DNA of 62,763 nt. Source: JAFLTL01 sp964389525. Lineage in GTDB: Bacteria; Bacteroidota; Bacteroidia; Bacteroidales; Muribaculaceae. The stretch spans positions 1 to 62,763 of the forward strand of contig CAYMEX010000017.1 of the NCBI GenBank assembly GCA_964389525.1. The letters are read 5' to 3'. The notes beneath the pieces are model-generated. The model did no database searches. It saw nothing but the letters and a program-made list of their open reading frames with translations, and was not told the DNA's origin. Below are positions 1 to 9,043 of this stretch, one piece after another (the stretch's first letter is position 1; each line of letters starts with the position of its first letter). The position numbers were made by a program, and so were the translations under genes.

Positions 1-3000
1 GCCCAGAACAGGACAGTCACGGGTGTAGTGACCGACGAGGCGGGTGAACCGCTTGTCGGCGCCACTGTCGCTGTGACAGGTGGAGGACAGGCAACGGCTA
101 CCGATATTGACGGTGCGTTCCGCCTGCAGGTTCCGGCTTCGGCCAAGAAACTGTCAGTAACCTACGTGGGTATGCTTCCCGCCGAGGTCAACATCGACTT
201 CAACACGCGCATGCACATCACGCTCAAGACCTCGCAGCAGGAGCTCGACGAGGTGATGGTCGTGGCTTTCGGTACGTCAAAAAAGCAGGCCTTCACCGGT
301 GCCGCTACTGTCGTCAAGGCCGATGAGCTTGCCAAGCACACCACCTCCAACGTCTCGAACGCTCTCGCCGGAGCCGTGCCCGGTCTGCAGCTCCGCGGTC
401 AGAGCGGTGCTCCCGGCAGCGGTAATGCGAGCATAAAGATCCGTGGTATTGCATCGCTCTATGCTTCTACCGATCCTCTGATCATCGTCGACGGCGCTCC
501 CTACTCGGCTTCGCTCACCAATATCAACCCCGACGACATCGAGTCTGTATCGGTGCTCAAGGATGCTGCCTCGGCTGCCCTTTACGGTGCACGCGGTGCA
601 GGCGGTGTGATCATCATCACCACCAAGCGCGGCAGCACGGCCGACGCAAAGATCTCCGTCGAGGCAAAATGGGGTGCAAACTCACGCGCCATCCAGGAGT
701 ATGACGTGATCGACAGCCCGGCCGAATACTACGAGGCCTTCTACAACAAGCTCTACAACTACGCCGCAAACGTAGGCGGATACGACAATGAGAAAGCTAA
801 CACATGGGCCAACCGCGCGACCCTTTCACAGCTTCAGTATCAGGCTTACACTCTTCCGCAGGGAGAATCTCTGATCGGGCTCGACGGCAAACTTAATCCT
901 AAAGCCACTCTCGGCTATCAGTACACAGGTAAAAACGGCACTGAATATTATATCACCCCCGACAACTGGCGCGACCTCGCTTATCGCACCGGATTCCGTC
1001 AGGAGTACAACGTCAGCGTCAACGGCGGTACAGAGAAGGCGTCATACTACGCATCAGTCAACTACCTTAACGAGGACGGCTACATCCAGTACTCGGGTTA
1101 TGACCGCATCAGCGCACGCGCCAAGGCCGACTATCAGGCTACCAAGTGGCTCAAGGTAGGAGCAAATGTGAATTTCATTCACTCCAAGACTGAGTCAAAC
1201 GCCAACATGAGCACATCAAGCAACTCGACCAACCTCATGTACTATACCTCTGGCATCGCTCCAATCTATCCGGCATTCGTCCGTGTCGTTAAAGACGGTG
1301 TTCCCGTCATCGCAACCGACTCGCGCGGCCATCAGGCTTATGACTACGGTGTCTCGGGTCAGAACTACAACGGTCTCACACGCCCGTTCCTCTCGACCGG
1401 TAACCCGCTCGGCTCAAACCGCTACAACAAGGTGAATACCTGGGGCAACCAGTTCAACGGCACATTCACAGCCGACTTCACCTTCACCGACTACCTTAAG
1501 GCAAACGTCACAAGCACAGCCGTGCTCGGACAGACAACTAACTCCGACTACGAAAACGCTTTCTATGGCCCGAAAGTAGGTGTCAACGGCGAGCTTTACA
1601 AATCGCAGCAGACTTCGACACGCACCAACAACGTACAGACGCTTACTTTCCTCAAGACTTTCGGCGACCACTACGTCAACATTCTCGCCGGTCATGAGTA
1701 CTACCGCACCAACACCAAGTTCCTCTCGGCAACAGCTCAGGGTGGATTCTCTCCCGACATCACCGAGATCAACGGTTTCGCCAACAAGCTGACTTCGTCT
1801 TCCTACTCGACCAACTACAACGTGGAAGGATTCTTCGGAAGCGCACAGTACAACTATCAGGAGAAATACTATGCATCGGCTTCCTACCGCCGTGACGCTT
1901 CATCGCGCTTCGCCAAAGAGAACCGTTGGGGTAACTTCTGGAGCGTAGGCGCATCGTGGATCATCAACAAGGATTTCCTGCAGGATGTCAGCGCGATCAA
2001 TCTTCTCAAACTCAAATTCTCTATCGGTCAGCAGGGCAACGATAACATCGGCGACTATGCCTATATCGACACATACAATCTCGTGAAGTCAACCAACACG
2101 TTCATGTCGTCGGTATTCCGTCAGATCGGCAACAAGGATATCACATGGGAGACAACCACCAACATGAATGTCGGTACAGAGTTTGCATTCTTCAACAACC
2201 GTCTTTCGGGCAGCATCGACGTCTACAACAAAAAGACATCAAACCTGCTCTTCTGGCTGTCGGTGCCTGAGTCGCTCGGCTCACGCGGCTACTATGGCAA
2301 TATCGGTGACATCCGCAACTCGGGTATCGAGATCGCCCTCAATGCCACAATCCTCCGCGGCCGCGACTACAGCTGGGATATCAACGTCAATGCGACCCAC
2401 AATGCCACCAAGATACTGAAACTTCCCGCTTCTAAAACGGCTCAGTACGGCGGATTCTACGAGTCAAACATATGGTATGAGAAAGGCCAGCCCCTCTACA
2501 ACTACATGTGCTATGCCTATGCCGGCACAAACGACAAGGGTGAGGCTCTCTACTGGCGCGATCCGAAGTGGGTCAACAATGACGCTTACGGCAATCCTAA
2601 TCCCAAAGCGCCCAACACATCAGCACCCGCACCTGAGAAAGTTGAGACAACCACCGATATAGGTCTTGCCAACCGTTATACCGTAGGATCTATTCTTCCG
2701 AAAGTTTACGGAGGTTTCAGCACCAATGTCACATGGAAATCGATCGATCTCTCGCTCACATTCGACTATCAGCTCGGCGGCAAAGTCTATGACGCACGTT
2801 ATGCCGGTCTGATGAACCCGGGTGAGAATGCATCAAGCGCCGGCAGCAACTACCACAAAGACTGGATCAAGTCGTGGACTCCCGAAAATCCCACTCAGGA
2901 ATATCCCCGTTGGCAGTACGGTGACAAATACACAACCGCAAGAAGCGATCGCTTCCTCACAAGCGCAAGCTACCTCAACTTCCAGTCGTTCACCGTGGGC

Positions 3001-3186
3001 TATACTCTCCCCAAGAACATAATCAAGCCATTCTCGAAAGTGCGCATCTATGCGGCCGGCGAGAACCTCGGTTTCATCAGCGCACGTCGCGGCCTCGATC
3101 CACGCTACTCCTACACCGGTAACGCGTCGATGTCGGTTTACTCACCGGCACGCACAATCTCAGGCGGTATCCAGGTTTCTTTCTAA
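1..3186 (+). CDS. SusC/RagA-type TonB-dependent outer-membrane transporter, 5' partial
   Basis: The reading frame is open from base 1, so the start codon and signal peptide lie upstream of the window; the GTG at 28 is internal. The visible order is the end of a carboxypeptidase-regulatory-like domain (VGATVAV..., VGMLPAEV), a TonB-dependent plug with the SusC-type motif IIVDGAPY followed by VLKDAASAALYGARGAGGV, then a long beta-barrel ending in Phe (GGIQVSF), as expected for BAM-assembled barrels. It lies 21 bases before the susD-like gene, so the two are surely one operon. Family role: energy-dependent import of oligosaccharides through the outer membrane with a SusD lid. The glycan cannot be read from the sequence; the nearby GH29 enzyme hints at fucosylated glycans. 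Confidence 0.96.
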   Translation, partial: AQNRTVTGVVTDEAGEPLVGATVAVTGGGQATATDIDGAFRLQVPASAKKLSVTYVGMLPAEVNIDFNTRMHITLKTSQQELDEVMVVAFGTSKKQAFTGAATVVKADELAKHTTSNVSNALAGAVPGLQLRGQSGAPGSGNASIKIRGIASLYASTDPLIIVDGAPYSASLTNINPDDIESVSVLKDAASAALYGARGAGGVIIITTKRGSTADAKISVEAKWGANSRAIQEYDVIDSPAEYYEAFYNKLYNYAANVGGYDNEKANTWANRATLSQLQYQAYTLPQGESLIGLDGKLNPKATLGYQYTGKNGTEYYITPDNWRDLAYRTGFRQEYNVSVNGGTEKASYYASVNYLNEDGYIQYSGYDRISARAKADYQATKWLKVGANVNFIHSKTESNANMSTSSNSTNLMYYTSGIAPIYPAFVRVVKDGVPVIATDSRGHQAYDYGVSGQNYNGLTRPFLSTGNPLGSNRYNKVNTWGNQFNGTFTADFTFTDYLKANVTSTAVLGQTTNSDYENAFYGPKVGVNGELYKSQQTSTRTNNVQTLTFLKTFGDHYVNILAGHEYYRTNTKFLSATAQGGFSPDITEINGFANKLTSSSYSTNYNVEGFFGSAQYNYQEKYYASASYRRDASSRFAKENRWGNFWSVGASWIINKDFLQDVSAINLLKLKFSIGQQGNDNIGDYAYIDTYNLVKSTNTFMSSVFRQIGNKDITWETTTNMNVGTEFAFFNNRLSGSIDVYNKKTSNLLFWLSVPESLGSRGYYGNIGDIRNSGIEIALNATILRGRDYSWDINVNATHNATKILKLPASKTAQYGGFYESNIWYEKGQPLYNYMCYAYAGTNDKGEALYWRDPKWVNNDAYGNPNPKAPNTSAPAPEKVETTTDIGLANRYTVGSILPKVYGGFSTNVTWKSIDLSLTFDYQLGGKVYDARYAGLMNPGENASSAGSNYHKDWIKSWTPENPTQEYPRWQYGDKYTTARSDRFLTSASYLNFQSFTVGYTLPKNIIKPFSKVRIYAAGENLGFISARRGLDPRYSYTGNASMSVYSPARTISGGIQVSF

Positions 3187-3207
3187 TGCTAACTCTTGAC
3201 TCATAAA

Positions 3208-4887
3208 ATGAAAAAGAATATATATATTTCAGCACTCGCGGCACTCACTCTCCCATTGCTGTCGGGGTGCATGCAGGAGTTCCAGCCTGAGAGCAGCTAT
3301 GCTGACGCCAATCAGGTAAATAACTCGCCCAATGCCTTCAAGGGATTTGTGGACGCGCTCTACGACAATCTTACAGGCAACTTCATTTTCGGAACTGATG
3401 ATAAATACCCCTATGACTACGGTATCACATCGCTTTTCCTGCTTCGCGATGTAGCCGGACAGGATATAGTGCCTGCATATTCCGGCTCGTGGTATGGCAC
3501 CTGGTATCAGTGCGGCACCGCTCTCGGTCCCACATATCTCAACTGCCAGATCCCTTGGACCTACTACTACAAGTGGATCAAGGCAGCCAACGATGTGATC
3601 TCACACATCGGCGACAATCCCGATCAGACACACCTCTATGGTGGCGGTCAGGCCTATGCTACCCGCGCATGGATGTATCTCGAGATGTCGCAGATGTTCG
3701 CACAGAAGACATATGCCGCCGACAAGCAGGCTATCACAGTACCTATTGTCATCGAGACCACAACGATTGCCGATGCTGCAAAAAATCCTCGTGCAACATG
3801 GGAGAAAATGATGGAGTTCATTATCTCTGACCTCGACAAGGCAGAGCAGATGATCGACGGATACAGGCGCACCGATGTCTATACAATGGACAAAAGCGTG
3901 GTTTACGGCATCAAGGCTCGCGCCTATCTCCTTATGGAAGATTGGGCTAACGCCGAGAAATACGCCAAGCTTGCTCAGGACGGCTACGCCATGATGAGCA
4001 ACGCGGAGTACACATCGCGAGAGACCGGCTTCAACACTCCCAACAGCGCATGGATGTTTGCGACCCGCTTTGATCCGACCGACAACAACATCATCCTTAA
4101 CGACGGTGACTCCTGCTGGGGTTCTCACATGATCCTTGAGATCAATCCCAGTGTATCGGGTTGCGGATATGCCGCCAACTACGGTCAGGCAAACTTCATC
4201 GACCGTCACCTCTACGAGACCATTCCTGCAACCGATATCCGCCGTGGCGTTTTTGTTGATTTCGCAATCGACGAACTCGAAACCGAGGACGAGCAGATCG
4301 AGGCTCTTAAGGCTTATTCTGATTATCCCGACTGGGTATGGTATGTTGGTTATGAAGGTGGCAACTATGAGGCTGTGGGAGGCCTGTCACTGAAATTCCG
4401 TGCTGCCGGTGGTGCCGAAGGTCACAACAACCAGTATATCGGATTCTGTGTATCTGTTCCCCTTATGCGCGTTGAGGAGATGAAGCTTATCGAGATCGAG
4501 GCTGCAGGCATGCAGAACGAGGCTAACGGTATCAACCTCCTCACACAGTTCGCTAAGTTCCGCGATCCCGACTACGTTTACGGCACACACAACGAGGCCT
4601 ACTACAACACTACGACTTCGGCATTCCGCAACGAGGTGTGGTGGCAGCGTCGTGTCGAGCTTTGGGGCGAAGGCTTCGCTACTCTTGACATCAAACGCCT
4701 CCAGAAAGGCATTATTCGCAGTTATGCCGGCACCAACCACGTCGATTTGTATCAGTGGAACGTTGAGACCACTCCCGAATGGATGAACTGGTGCATCGTA
4801 CAGACTGAAGGCAACTACAACTACGAATTGGACAACAACCCAACTCCTATCTCACCCGTAGGCAACTCGGAGCCCTATGTTTGGTAA
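3208..4887 (+). CDS. SusD/RagB family glycan-binding outer-membrane lipoprotein
   Basis: The protein is 559 residues. An in-frame TTG at 3196 exists, but ATG 3208 starts a clean lipoprotein signal (MKKNIYISALAALTLPLLSGC) with the lipidated Cys about 21 residues in, so 3208 is chosen. The N-terminal half is helical, with the TPR-like run typical of SusD (ATRAWMYLEMSQMFAQKTY, YGIKARAYLLMEDWANAEKYA), and the C-terminal part carries the usual ELWGEGFATLDIKRL segment. Family role: surface-exposed oligosaccharide capture, capping the SusC channel. It sits between the SusC gene and a third surface lipoprotein, the standard layout of a polysaccharide utilisation locus. Confidence 0.95.
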   Translation: MKKNIYISALAALTLPLLSGCMQEFQPESSYADANQVNNSPNAFKGFVDALYDNLTGNFIFGTDDKYPYDYGITSLFLLRDVAGQDIVPAYSGSWYGTWYQCGTALGPTYLNCQIPWTYYYKWIKAANDVISHIGDNPDQTHLYGGGQAYATRAWMYLEMSQMFAQKTYAADKQAITVPIVIETTTIADAAKNPRATWEKMMEFIISDLDKAEQMIDGYRRTDVYTMDKSVVYGIKARAYLLMEDWANAEKYAKLAQDGYAMMSNAEYTSRETGFNTPNSAWMFATRFDPTDNNIILNDGDSCWGSHMILEINPSVSGCGYAANYGQANFIDRHLYETIPATDIRRGVFVDFAIDELETEDEQIEALKAYSDYPDWVWYVGYEGGNYEAVGGLSLKFRAAGGAEGHNNQYIGFCVSVPLMRVEEMKLIEIEAAGMQNEANGINLLTQFAKFRDPDYVYGTHNEAYYNTTTSAFRNEVWWQRRVELWGEGFATLDIKRLQKGIIRSYAGTNHVDLYQWNVETTPEWMNWCIVQTEGNYNYELDNNPTPISPVGNSEPYVW

Positions 4888-4911
4888 TCCACTTCAAAAG
4901 CAGATCAAACA

Positions 4912-6624
4912 ATGAAAATCAACAAATATTTCCTCTACATGGCCATCGGTGCCGCAGCAGCCGGGTTCACCGCCTGCGGCGATGACTATGAAGACTACCA
5001 GTGGGCTCCGATACCGGAGGGATCTGAGGTCTACTTCTCGAAGAACCTCAGTTCGACAATCACGTTGTCGAGCCTCGAGAACACGTTTTCGATTCCGGTA
5101 ATGCGTGCCGACGGAGCACAGGCCGGTTCTTATGCCATCACAGCGACAGCTGCTGATGAGAAAACGGTCATGGAAGCGTTCACTATCCCGTCAACTGCCA
5201 ATTTTGCTGCCGGAGAGACAGAAACTGACATTGTCATCACATATGATTTCGATAAGATAGACTTCGACAATCCCCAGTCGGTTACTCTTACGATCTCGGA
5301 AGCCGGAAACGACAATACATACGGTGCTGCCTCATATAGCTTCAAGGCTACGATACCGGCTCCATGGACTGAGATCGGTCAGGGTATTGTGGTTGAAGAA
5401 TGGTGGACTGGAGGTACGTCATCTAAGGTTACTTTCTATCAGAACGATATCGACCCGACTTCATTCCGTGTCACAAACCCGTTTGCTAAGTCAAACGGAC
5501 TGGATAAAGATGTGTACTTTGAGTTCCGCATTATTCAGGCTGGTGAGACTTTGAAAGGCGTTACTGTTACGCGCTCTGATCTTGTCTATTTCCCCGATTA
5601 CCAGATCGGCCATCACGATTCGTATGATGATGACTTGTTCATCATGCACCCGTCTCGCTTCACGAGTCTGGCTTCGGAGGAGAAGTGGGTCGGGAGCTAT
5701 GTGGAAAGTTATCAGGGCAATGGTCTGCCTGCAGTGATCAAGCTGTCGCCCTGCTACTACATGTTCAATAACGGCGGATGGACGAGTATGCTCACCGCCG
5801 AGAACGTTACGATCGTTTTCCCCGGCATACAGCTTATCGATGCTTCGATAGATGTAACATATAATGGCCTTTTCAAGTCGGCTGAAGGTGAAAGCAACGT
5901 AGTTGTCGGTGTGGAGTTAGGTCCCGATGTCGAGTCGGCCGAGCTGGCTGTTGTGAAAGGATGTGACCCCGATGCTGCGGTTGCTGATATCATTGCGGGT
6001 AAATTGGAAACGGTTACTGTAACTGAGGCAGGAGAGGCTATGATTCCTTTTGATCTCAATGGCGACGAAGGACGTTACACAATCGTGGCAGTCAGCTACA
6101 ACGGTGACAAAGCTCAGGAGAGTGCAAGTTCTGTATTCTTCTATACTCCTGCTAAGGAGGAGCAATGGAATCTCGTTGGCACTGGCACTTACAATTATGA
6201 CCTATATTGGGAGGGTGACGAGGAAGGACTCGAGCTTTATCAGAGCGAGTCTGATCCCACTCTTTACAAGATTGCAGGCTGGAGTGCCGACGGTGGTGAC
6301 CTGAAGTTTACAGTTGACGCCGACGGCAAAGTGACCGTACTTGACCAGGAGATAGGTGAGACTTACGGTAACTACGGAATGGTATATATCGGCGAGCTCG
6401 CTGACTACACCGAAGATCCCGAAGATGGACGAAGCTACTTCAAGGATGGTGTATATCATTTCAGCGTAGCTTATTATGTCGGTGCCGGAGCTCTTGGCGA
6501 CGCAGAGGAAACTTTCGTTCTTGACAAGGGTGAAAAAGCACGCTCGATGGCAAGCTCCCGCACGGTCAATAAGAATCTTACCGTATCACGCAGGATTGAC
6601 ACAAAGGTGGTCAGCCTTATCTGA
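4912..6624 (+). CDS. PUL-encoded surface lipoprotein in SusE/SusF position, function unknown
   Basis: The protein is 570 residues and starts at ATG 4912, 24 bases after the susD-like gene. The N-terminus is a lipoprotein signal with lipobox GFTAC, followed by an acidic stretch (GDDYEDY) resembling the surface-export signal of Bacteroidetes lipoproteins. The next roughly 130 residues are beta-rich and Calx-beta/immunoglobulin-like (ITLSSLENTFSIPVMRADGA, VTLTISEAGNDNTYGAASY). The rest is beta-sandwich-like with many Trp/Tyr, which suits carbohydrate binding but proves nothing. No catalytic motif was recognised. It is followed by a strong terminator at 6648, so the SusC-SusD-lipoprotein unit ends here. 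By position it is likely a SusE/SusF-type glycan-binding protein. Confidence 0.8.
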   Translation: MKINKYFLYMAIGAAAAGFTACGDDYEDYQWAPIPEGSEVYFSKNLSSTITLSSLENTFSIPVMRADGAQAGSYAITATAADEKTVMEAFTIPSTANFAAGETETDIVITYDFDKIDFDNPQSVTLTISEAGNDNTYGAASYSFKATIPAPWTEIGQGIVVEEWWTGGTSSKVTFYQNDIDPTSFRVTNPFAKSNGLDKDVYFEFRIIQAGETLKGVTVTRSDLVYFPDYQIGHHDSYDDDLFIMHPSRFTSLASEEKWVGSYVESYQGNGLPAVIKLSPCYYMFNNGGWTSMLTAENVTIVFPGIQLIDASIDVTYNGLFKSAEGESNVVVGVELGPDVESAELAVVKGCDPDAAVADIIAGKLETVTVTEAGEAMIPFDLNGDEGRYTIVAVSYNGDKAQESASSVFFYTPAKEEQWNLVGTGTYNYDLYWEGDEEGLELYQSESDPTLYKIAGWSADGGDLKFTVDADGKVTVLDQEIGETYGNYGMVYIGELADYTEDPEDGRSYFKDGVYHFSVAYYVGAGALGDAEETFVLDKGEKARSMASSRTVNKNLTVSRRIDTKVVSLI

Positions 6625-6647
6625 TTCGGATTAAAATGATATTTTCG

Positions 6648-6679
6648 GGAGCCGACACTAATGTGCCGGCTCCTTTTTT
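6648..6679 (+). terminator. Rho-independent terminator of the SusCD operon
   Basis: An 11-bp stem (ggagccgacac / gtgccggctcc, one mismatch) with a 4-nt loop is followed by a run of six T. It lies 23 bases after the stop of the third gene. Confidence 0.85.
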
Positions 6680-6710
6680 GCATATCCGTTTTCGACGGAG
6701 GTAGGGGCGC

Positions 6711-6933
6711 GGTGGGTAGCCGCAGCCGCGGTAGCGGCGTCACATAAGTAGCACTGGGTGAGCGAAGCGAACCCAGTGTACGATGCACACCATCACAGAG
6801 CTGCAGCGCAGCGACACATGTGTGCGCATTTTGTTTCGCAGCTCCGCAGCTCTATATTTCTACACGCATCTACACCGCGCTCACTTCGTTCGCACGGTGC
6901 TACTTATGTGACGCCGCGCTGCGGCTACCCACC
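6711..6933. repeat. Long imperfect inverted repeat (arms about 37-44 nt)
   Basis: The left arm 6711-6754 and right arm 6897-6933 are reverse complements over 37 nt; the left arm carries an extra 7 nt. Inside them, 6799-6816 and 6835-6852 form a second inverted pair (agctgcagcgcagcg against cgcagctccgcagct, imperfect), and 6752-6778 is a separate hairpin (cactgggt / acccagtg). The whole 220-bp stretch could fold back on itself. No protein-coding sequence is convincing here. Confidence 0.8.
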
Positions 6934-6950
6934 ACCCCACACCATTGTGT

Positions 6951-7070
6951 CCGTCGAAGACGGAGGCTGTAGCAAGGTGTCTTTCAGACACGCTTAATGG
7001 ACGCTTTTTTACCGGGCACACCTTACGGTGTACCCGGCTACAGTTTTTGCAATGCCTTTCAGGCATTTTT
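6951..7070. repeat. 120-nt hairpin module, copy A
   Basis: This copy contains, in order, hairpins ccgtc-gaa-gacgg (6951-6963), gtgtct-ttc-agacac (6977-6991), the acacc/ggtgt hairpin near 7017-7030, and aatgcct-ttc-aggcatt (7051-7067). The same order and spacing recur in copy B at 7297-7416 with scattered substitutions. Several loops are ttc or gaa. Confidence 0.8.
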
Positions 7071-7080
7071 GCATCCTATG

Positions 7081-7296
7081 GGTGACTTTATGTGAGGGGG
7101 GTAGCTGTGATAGCTATTGTAGCTAATATAGGGTATGGTGGGCGTGGGGGTGGGGAGCCGCAGCCGCGGCTTACGTCGCGATGAATAATGTTTTGAGTCG
7201 GGGAAGTCGGATAAAAGGCCTCTCCGAGGCCGCGTTTTGGTGCAACGGTTTACCCCATGCCTTCGCTTCGCTCGACATGGGGCTTGGTATTATAAT
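7081..7296. other. Non-coding spacer between the two modules, with further hairpins
   Basis: No gene is supported. Perfect short hairpins are present at 7156-7171 (agccgc/gcggct), 7217-7231 (ggcctc-tcc-gaggcc) and 7253-7282 (ccccatg/catgggg around cttcgcttcgctcg). No tRNA-like or known RNA fold was recognised. Confidence 0.6.
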
Positions 7297-7416
7297 CCGT
7301 CTTCGACGGAGGTAGTAACAAGGTGTCTTTCAGACACGCTTTATGGGCGTTTTTTTACCGGGCACACCTTGCGGTTTACCTGGCTAATGTTTTTGCAATG
7401 CCTTTCAGGCATTTTT
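7297..7416. repeat. 120-nt hairpin module, copy B
   Basis: This is a direct repeat of 6951-7070 starting 346 bp downstream. The gtgtct-ttc-agacac (7323-7337) and aatgcct-ttc-aggcatt (7397-7413) hairpins are identical to copy A. The acacc hairpin has decayed on one side (gcggtttacc). It is followed by another hairpin, gcctcc/ggaggc, at 7419-7439. Confidence 0.8.
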
Positions 7417-7486
7417 TCGCCTCCAGCGGAGAGGGAGGCAGGGGCGACGCTGCAGCTATCACACACCGCCTCTACGACGGTTGTAT

Positions 7487-8911
7487 TTATTTATTGCCGA
7501 AGTGGTTGTAGTCCACGGCTTTGCGGCCTTTGCGGGTGCCCATCGACGGGAACCATATGTCTTCGGGTGTCAGGCCGCACTCCTCGACCGCCTGTATGGC
7601 ATATTCGCAGCGGCCGAAGTCGGCATCGACATTGTTTGTGCCGAACGTGAATTTCAGGCCGCGCTGTTTTGCCTTCTTTATCACATCGATGCTCGGTATC
7701 TTGTAGCGGGGCGATATCTCGAGCGCGATACCGTATTTCTCGAGCACATCGAGCACGCGGTCAACACGCTCGTCGGTCCAGTAGGCGGCGTAGTCGTCGT
7801 TCATCGAGTCCTCGGGGATGTAGGTGGCGTTGGCGTAGATGTCGGCCGGCTCGTTGGTGAGTATCTTCACCGTCTGGTCTACGATCATGTCCATGTACTG
7901 CTGTTTGTCGCGCTCGTCCCAGTAGACTTCCTCGGGGCGGTAGATGCGCGAGATGCGGCCGCGGTCGACCACGGTCATGGCGTCGGTGAACAGGTAGTCG
8001 AACTGATCGAGCACCTCGGGCGAGAACTGCACGATCCAGCGGCGTCCCTCGCCCTGCGCTCCCATCAGGAACGGCAGTGCCGACACTTCGTTGAAGTACT
8101 CGATGGCTTCGCCGTCGTTGGCGAGCATGCGGCCGACACCACCTTCGCCCACATTGGGAGCGACACCGTAGTTTATGCCGTAGTTCATCGACATTGCGTG
8201 CGCCATATCCTTTGTCAGGCCGCCTTTAAGGTGCACATGGTAATCGATGACGGGGAAGTTGAGCTGCTGCAGGCGTATCACCTGATCGGTTGTCTCGTCG
8301 ACCGGAGGCATGGTGTCGTTGGGGTTGACTGTGCCTTCGCGGAGCGGAGTCACTGTCAGGTCGCGGAACATGACCGTGCCTTTGCCGCCGCGTATGGCGA
8401 AGCGGCCTGACGAAAGACGGCGTCCCTTGTTTTCGGCTGTGCGGTAGATGCTGTCGGGCTCGGTATAGCACACTACATCGACGCCGTTCACCGCGATGGC
8501 GATATTGCGTGAGCGCACCGAAATGCTGAAGTCAAACCAGGTCGTGTCGGTGGCCATGGACTTGTAGAGATTGCGCACGGTGGCGAGTGAGCCGGTCATG
8601 CGGCGACCGTCCATCGGTCCGTTGGCAAACAGCACCTCATAGCCGGTGTTATCGCCGTTGTGAAACCATATCGAGGCTTCGGCGTCGGGCTCGGTGTAGG
8701 CCTGGCCCGTCAGGGTGAAGTCGGTGTAGCTGTCGGCCGAAAGCAGCTCGCTGCCCTCTCTCACTGTGATGAGTCCGTCCTGAAAAGAAGCGTTGTCGAT
8801 CTGTTGCCATTTCACCTCACCGGGGATGTCGTAGTGTATGCCACAGGCAACAAGTGCCGGCAGCAAAGCTAAAGCGCCGAAAGCGCGTCGTGCGATAGAT
8901 TTTAAATCCAT
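7487..8911 (-). CDS. Lipoprotein with 3-keto-disaccharide-hydrolase-like (DUF1080) domain fused to a PHP-like domain
   Basis: The protein is 474 residues. ATG at 8911 is preferred over an in-frame TTG at 8929, because it starts the lipoprotein signal directly (lipobox ALVAC). Residues of about 30-190 form a concanavalin-like beta-sandwich of the DUF1080/3-keto-disaccharide hydrolase type (ASIWFHNGDNTGYEVLF, GRFAIRGGKGTVMFRDLTV). From about residue 220 there is a PHP/amidohydrolase-like fold beginning VIDYHVHLKGG, with a later EISPRYKIPS strand and FTFGTNNVDADFG where PHP proteins usually have a TDAH-type metal motif. It is convergent to the PUL and divergent from the fucosidase. Likely a periplasmic or surface sugar-processing hydrolase; the substrate is unknown. 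Confidence 0.75.
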   Translation of the reverse strand: MDLKSIARRAFGALALLPALVACGIHYDIPGEVKWQQIDNASFQDGLITVREGSELLSADSYTDFTLTGQAYTEPDAEASIWFHNGDNTGYEVLFANGPMDGRRMTGSLATVRNLYKSMATDTTWFDFSISVRSRNIAIAVNGVDVVCYTEPDSIYRTAENKGRRLSSGRFAIRGGKGTVMFRDLTVTPLREGTVNPNDTMPPVDETTDQVIRLQQLNFPVIDYHVHLKGGLTKDMAHAMSMNYGINYGVAPNVGEGGVGRMLANDGEAIEYFNEVSALPFLMGAQGEGRRWIVQFSPEVLDQFDYLFTDAMTVVDRGRISRIYRPEEVYWDERDKQQYMDMIVDQTVKILTNEPADIYANATYIPEDSMNDDYAAYWTDERVDRVLDVLEKYGIALEISPRYKIPSIDVIKKAKQRGLKFTFGTNNVDADFGRCEYAIQAVEECGLTPEDIWFPSMGTRKGRKAVDYNHFGNK

Positions 8912-9000
8912 GTCTAATGTTTTTTGCAAAAATAATCAAAGGAACAAAATAGTCACTACGCCCCGGCCATTTAACTCATTTTTTTACATAAGTATTTTGC

Positions 9001-9008
9001 TATCTTTG
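9001..9008 (+). promoter_or_regulatory. Bacteroidetes -7 element for the fucosidase gene
   Basis: tatctttg matches TAnnTTTG exactly. It covers the in-frame GTG at 9008 and so argues that translation starts further down, at ATG 9044. Confidence 0.7.
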
Positions 9009-9043
9009 TGAAAAAACAAAACAATCACCAATTAATTGATCGC

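Noticed and set aside
3601..4209. 202-residue minus-strand frame inside susD
   Set aside because: It is antisense shadow with no start context or family resemblance.
6951..7416. CRISPR or tandem-repeat array
   Set aside because: Only two copies of the module, with no regular spacers and no cas genes.
9008..9043. GTG start for the fucosidase
   Set aside because: It overlaps the exact -7 promoter element and would put 12 polar residues before the signal peptide.
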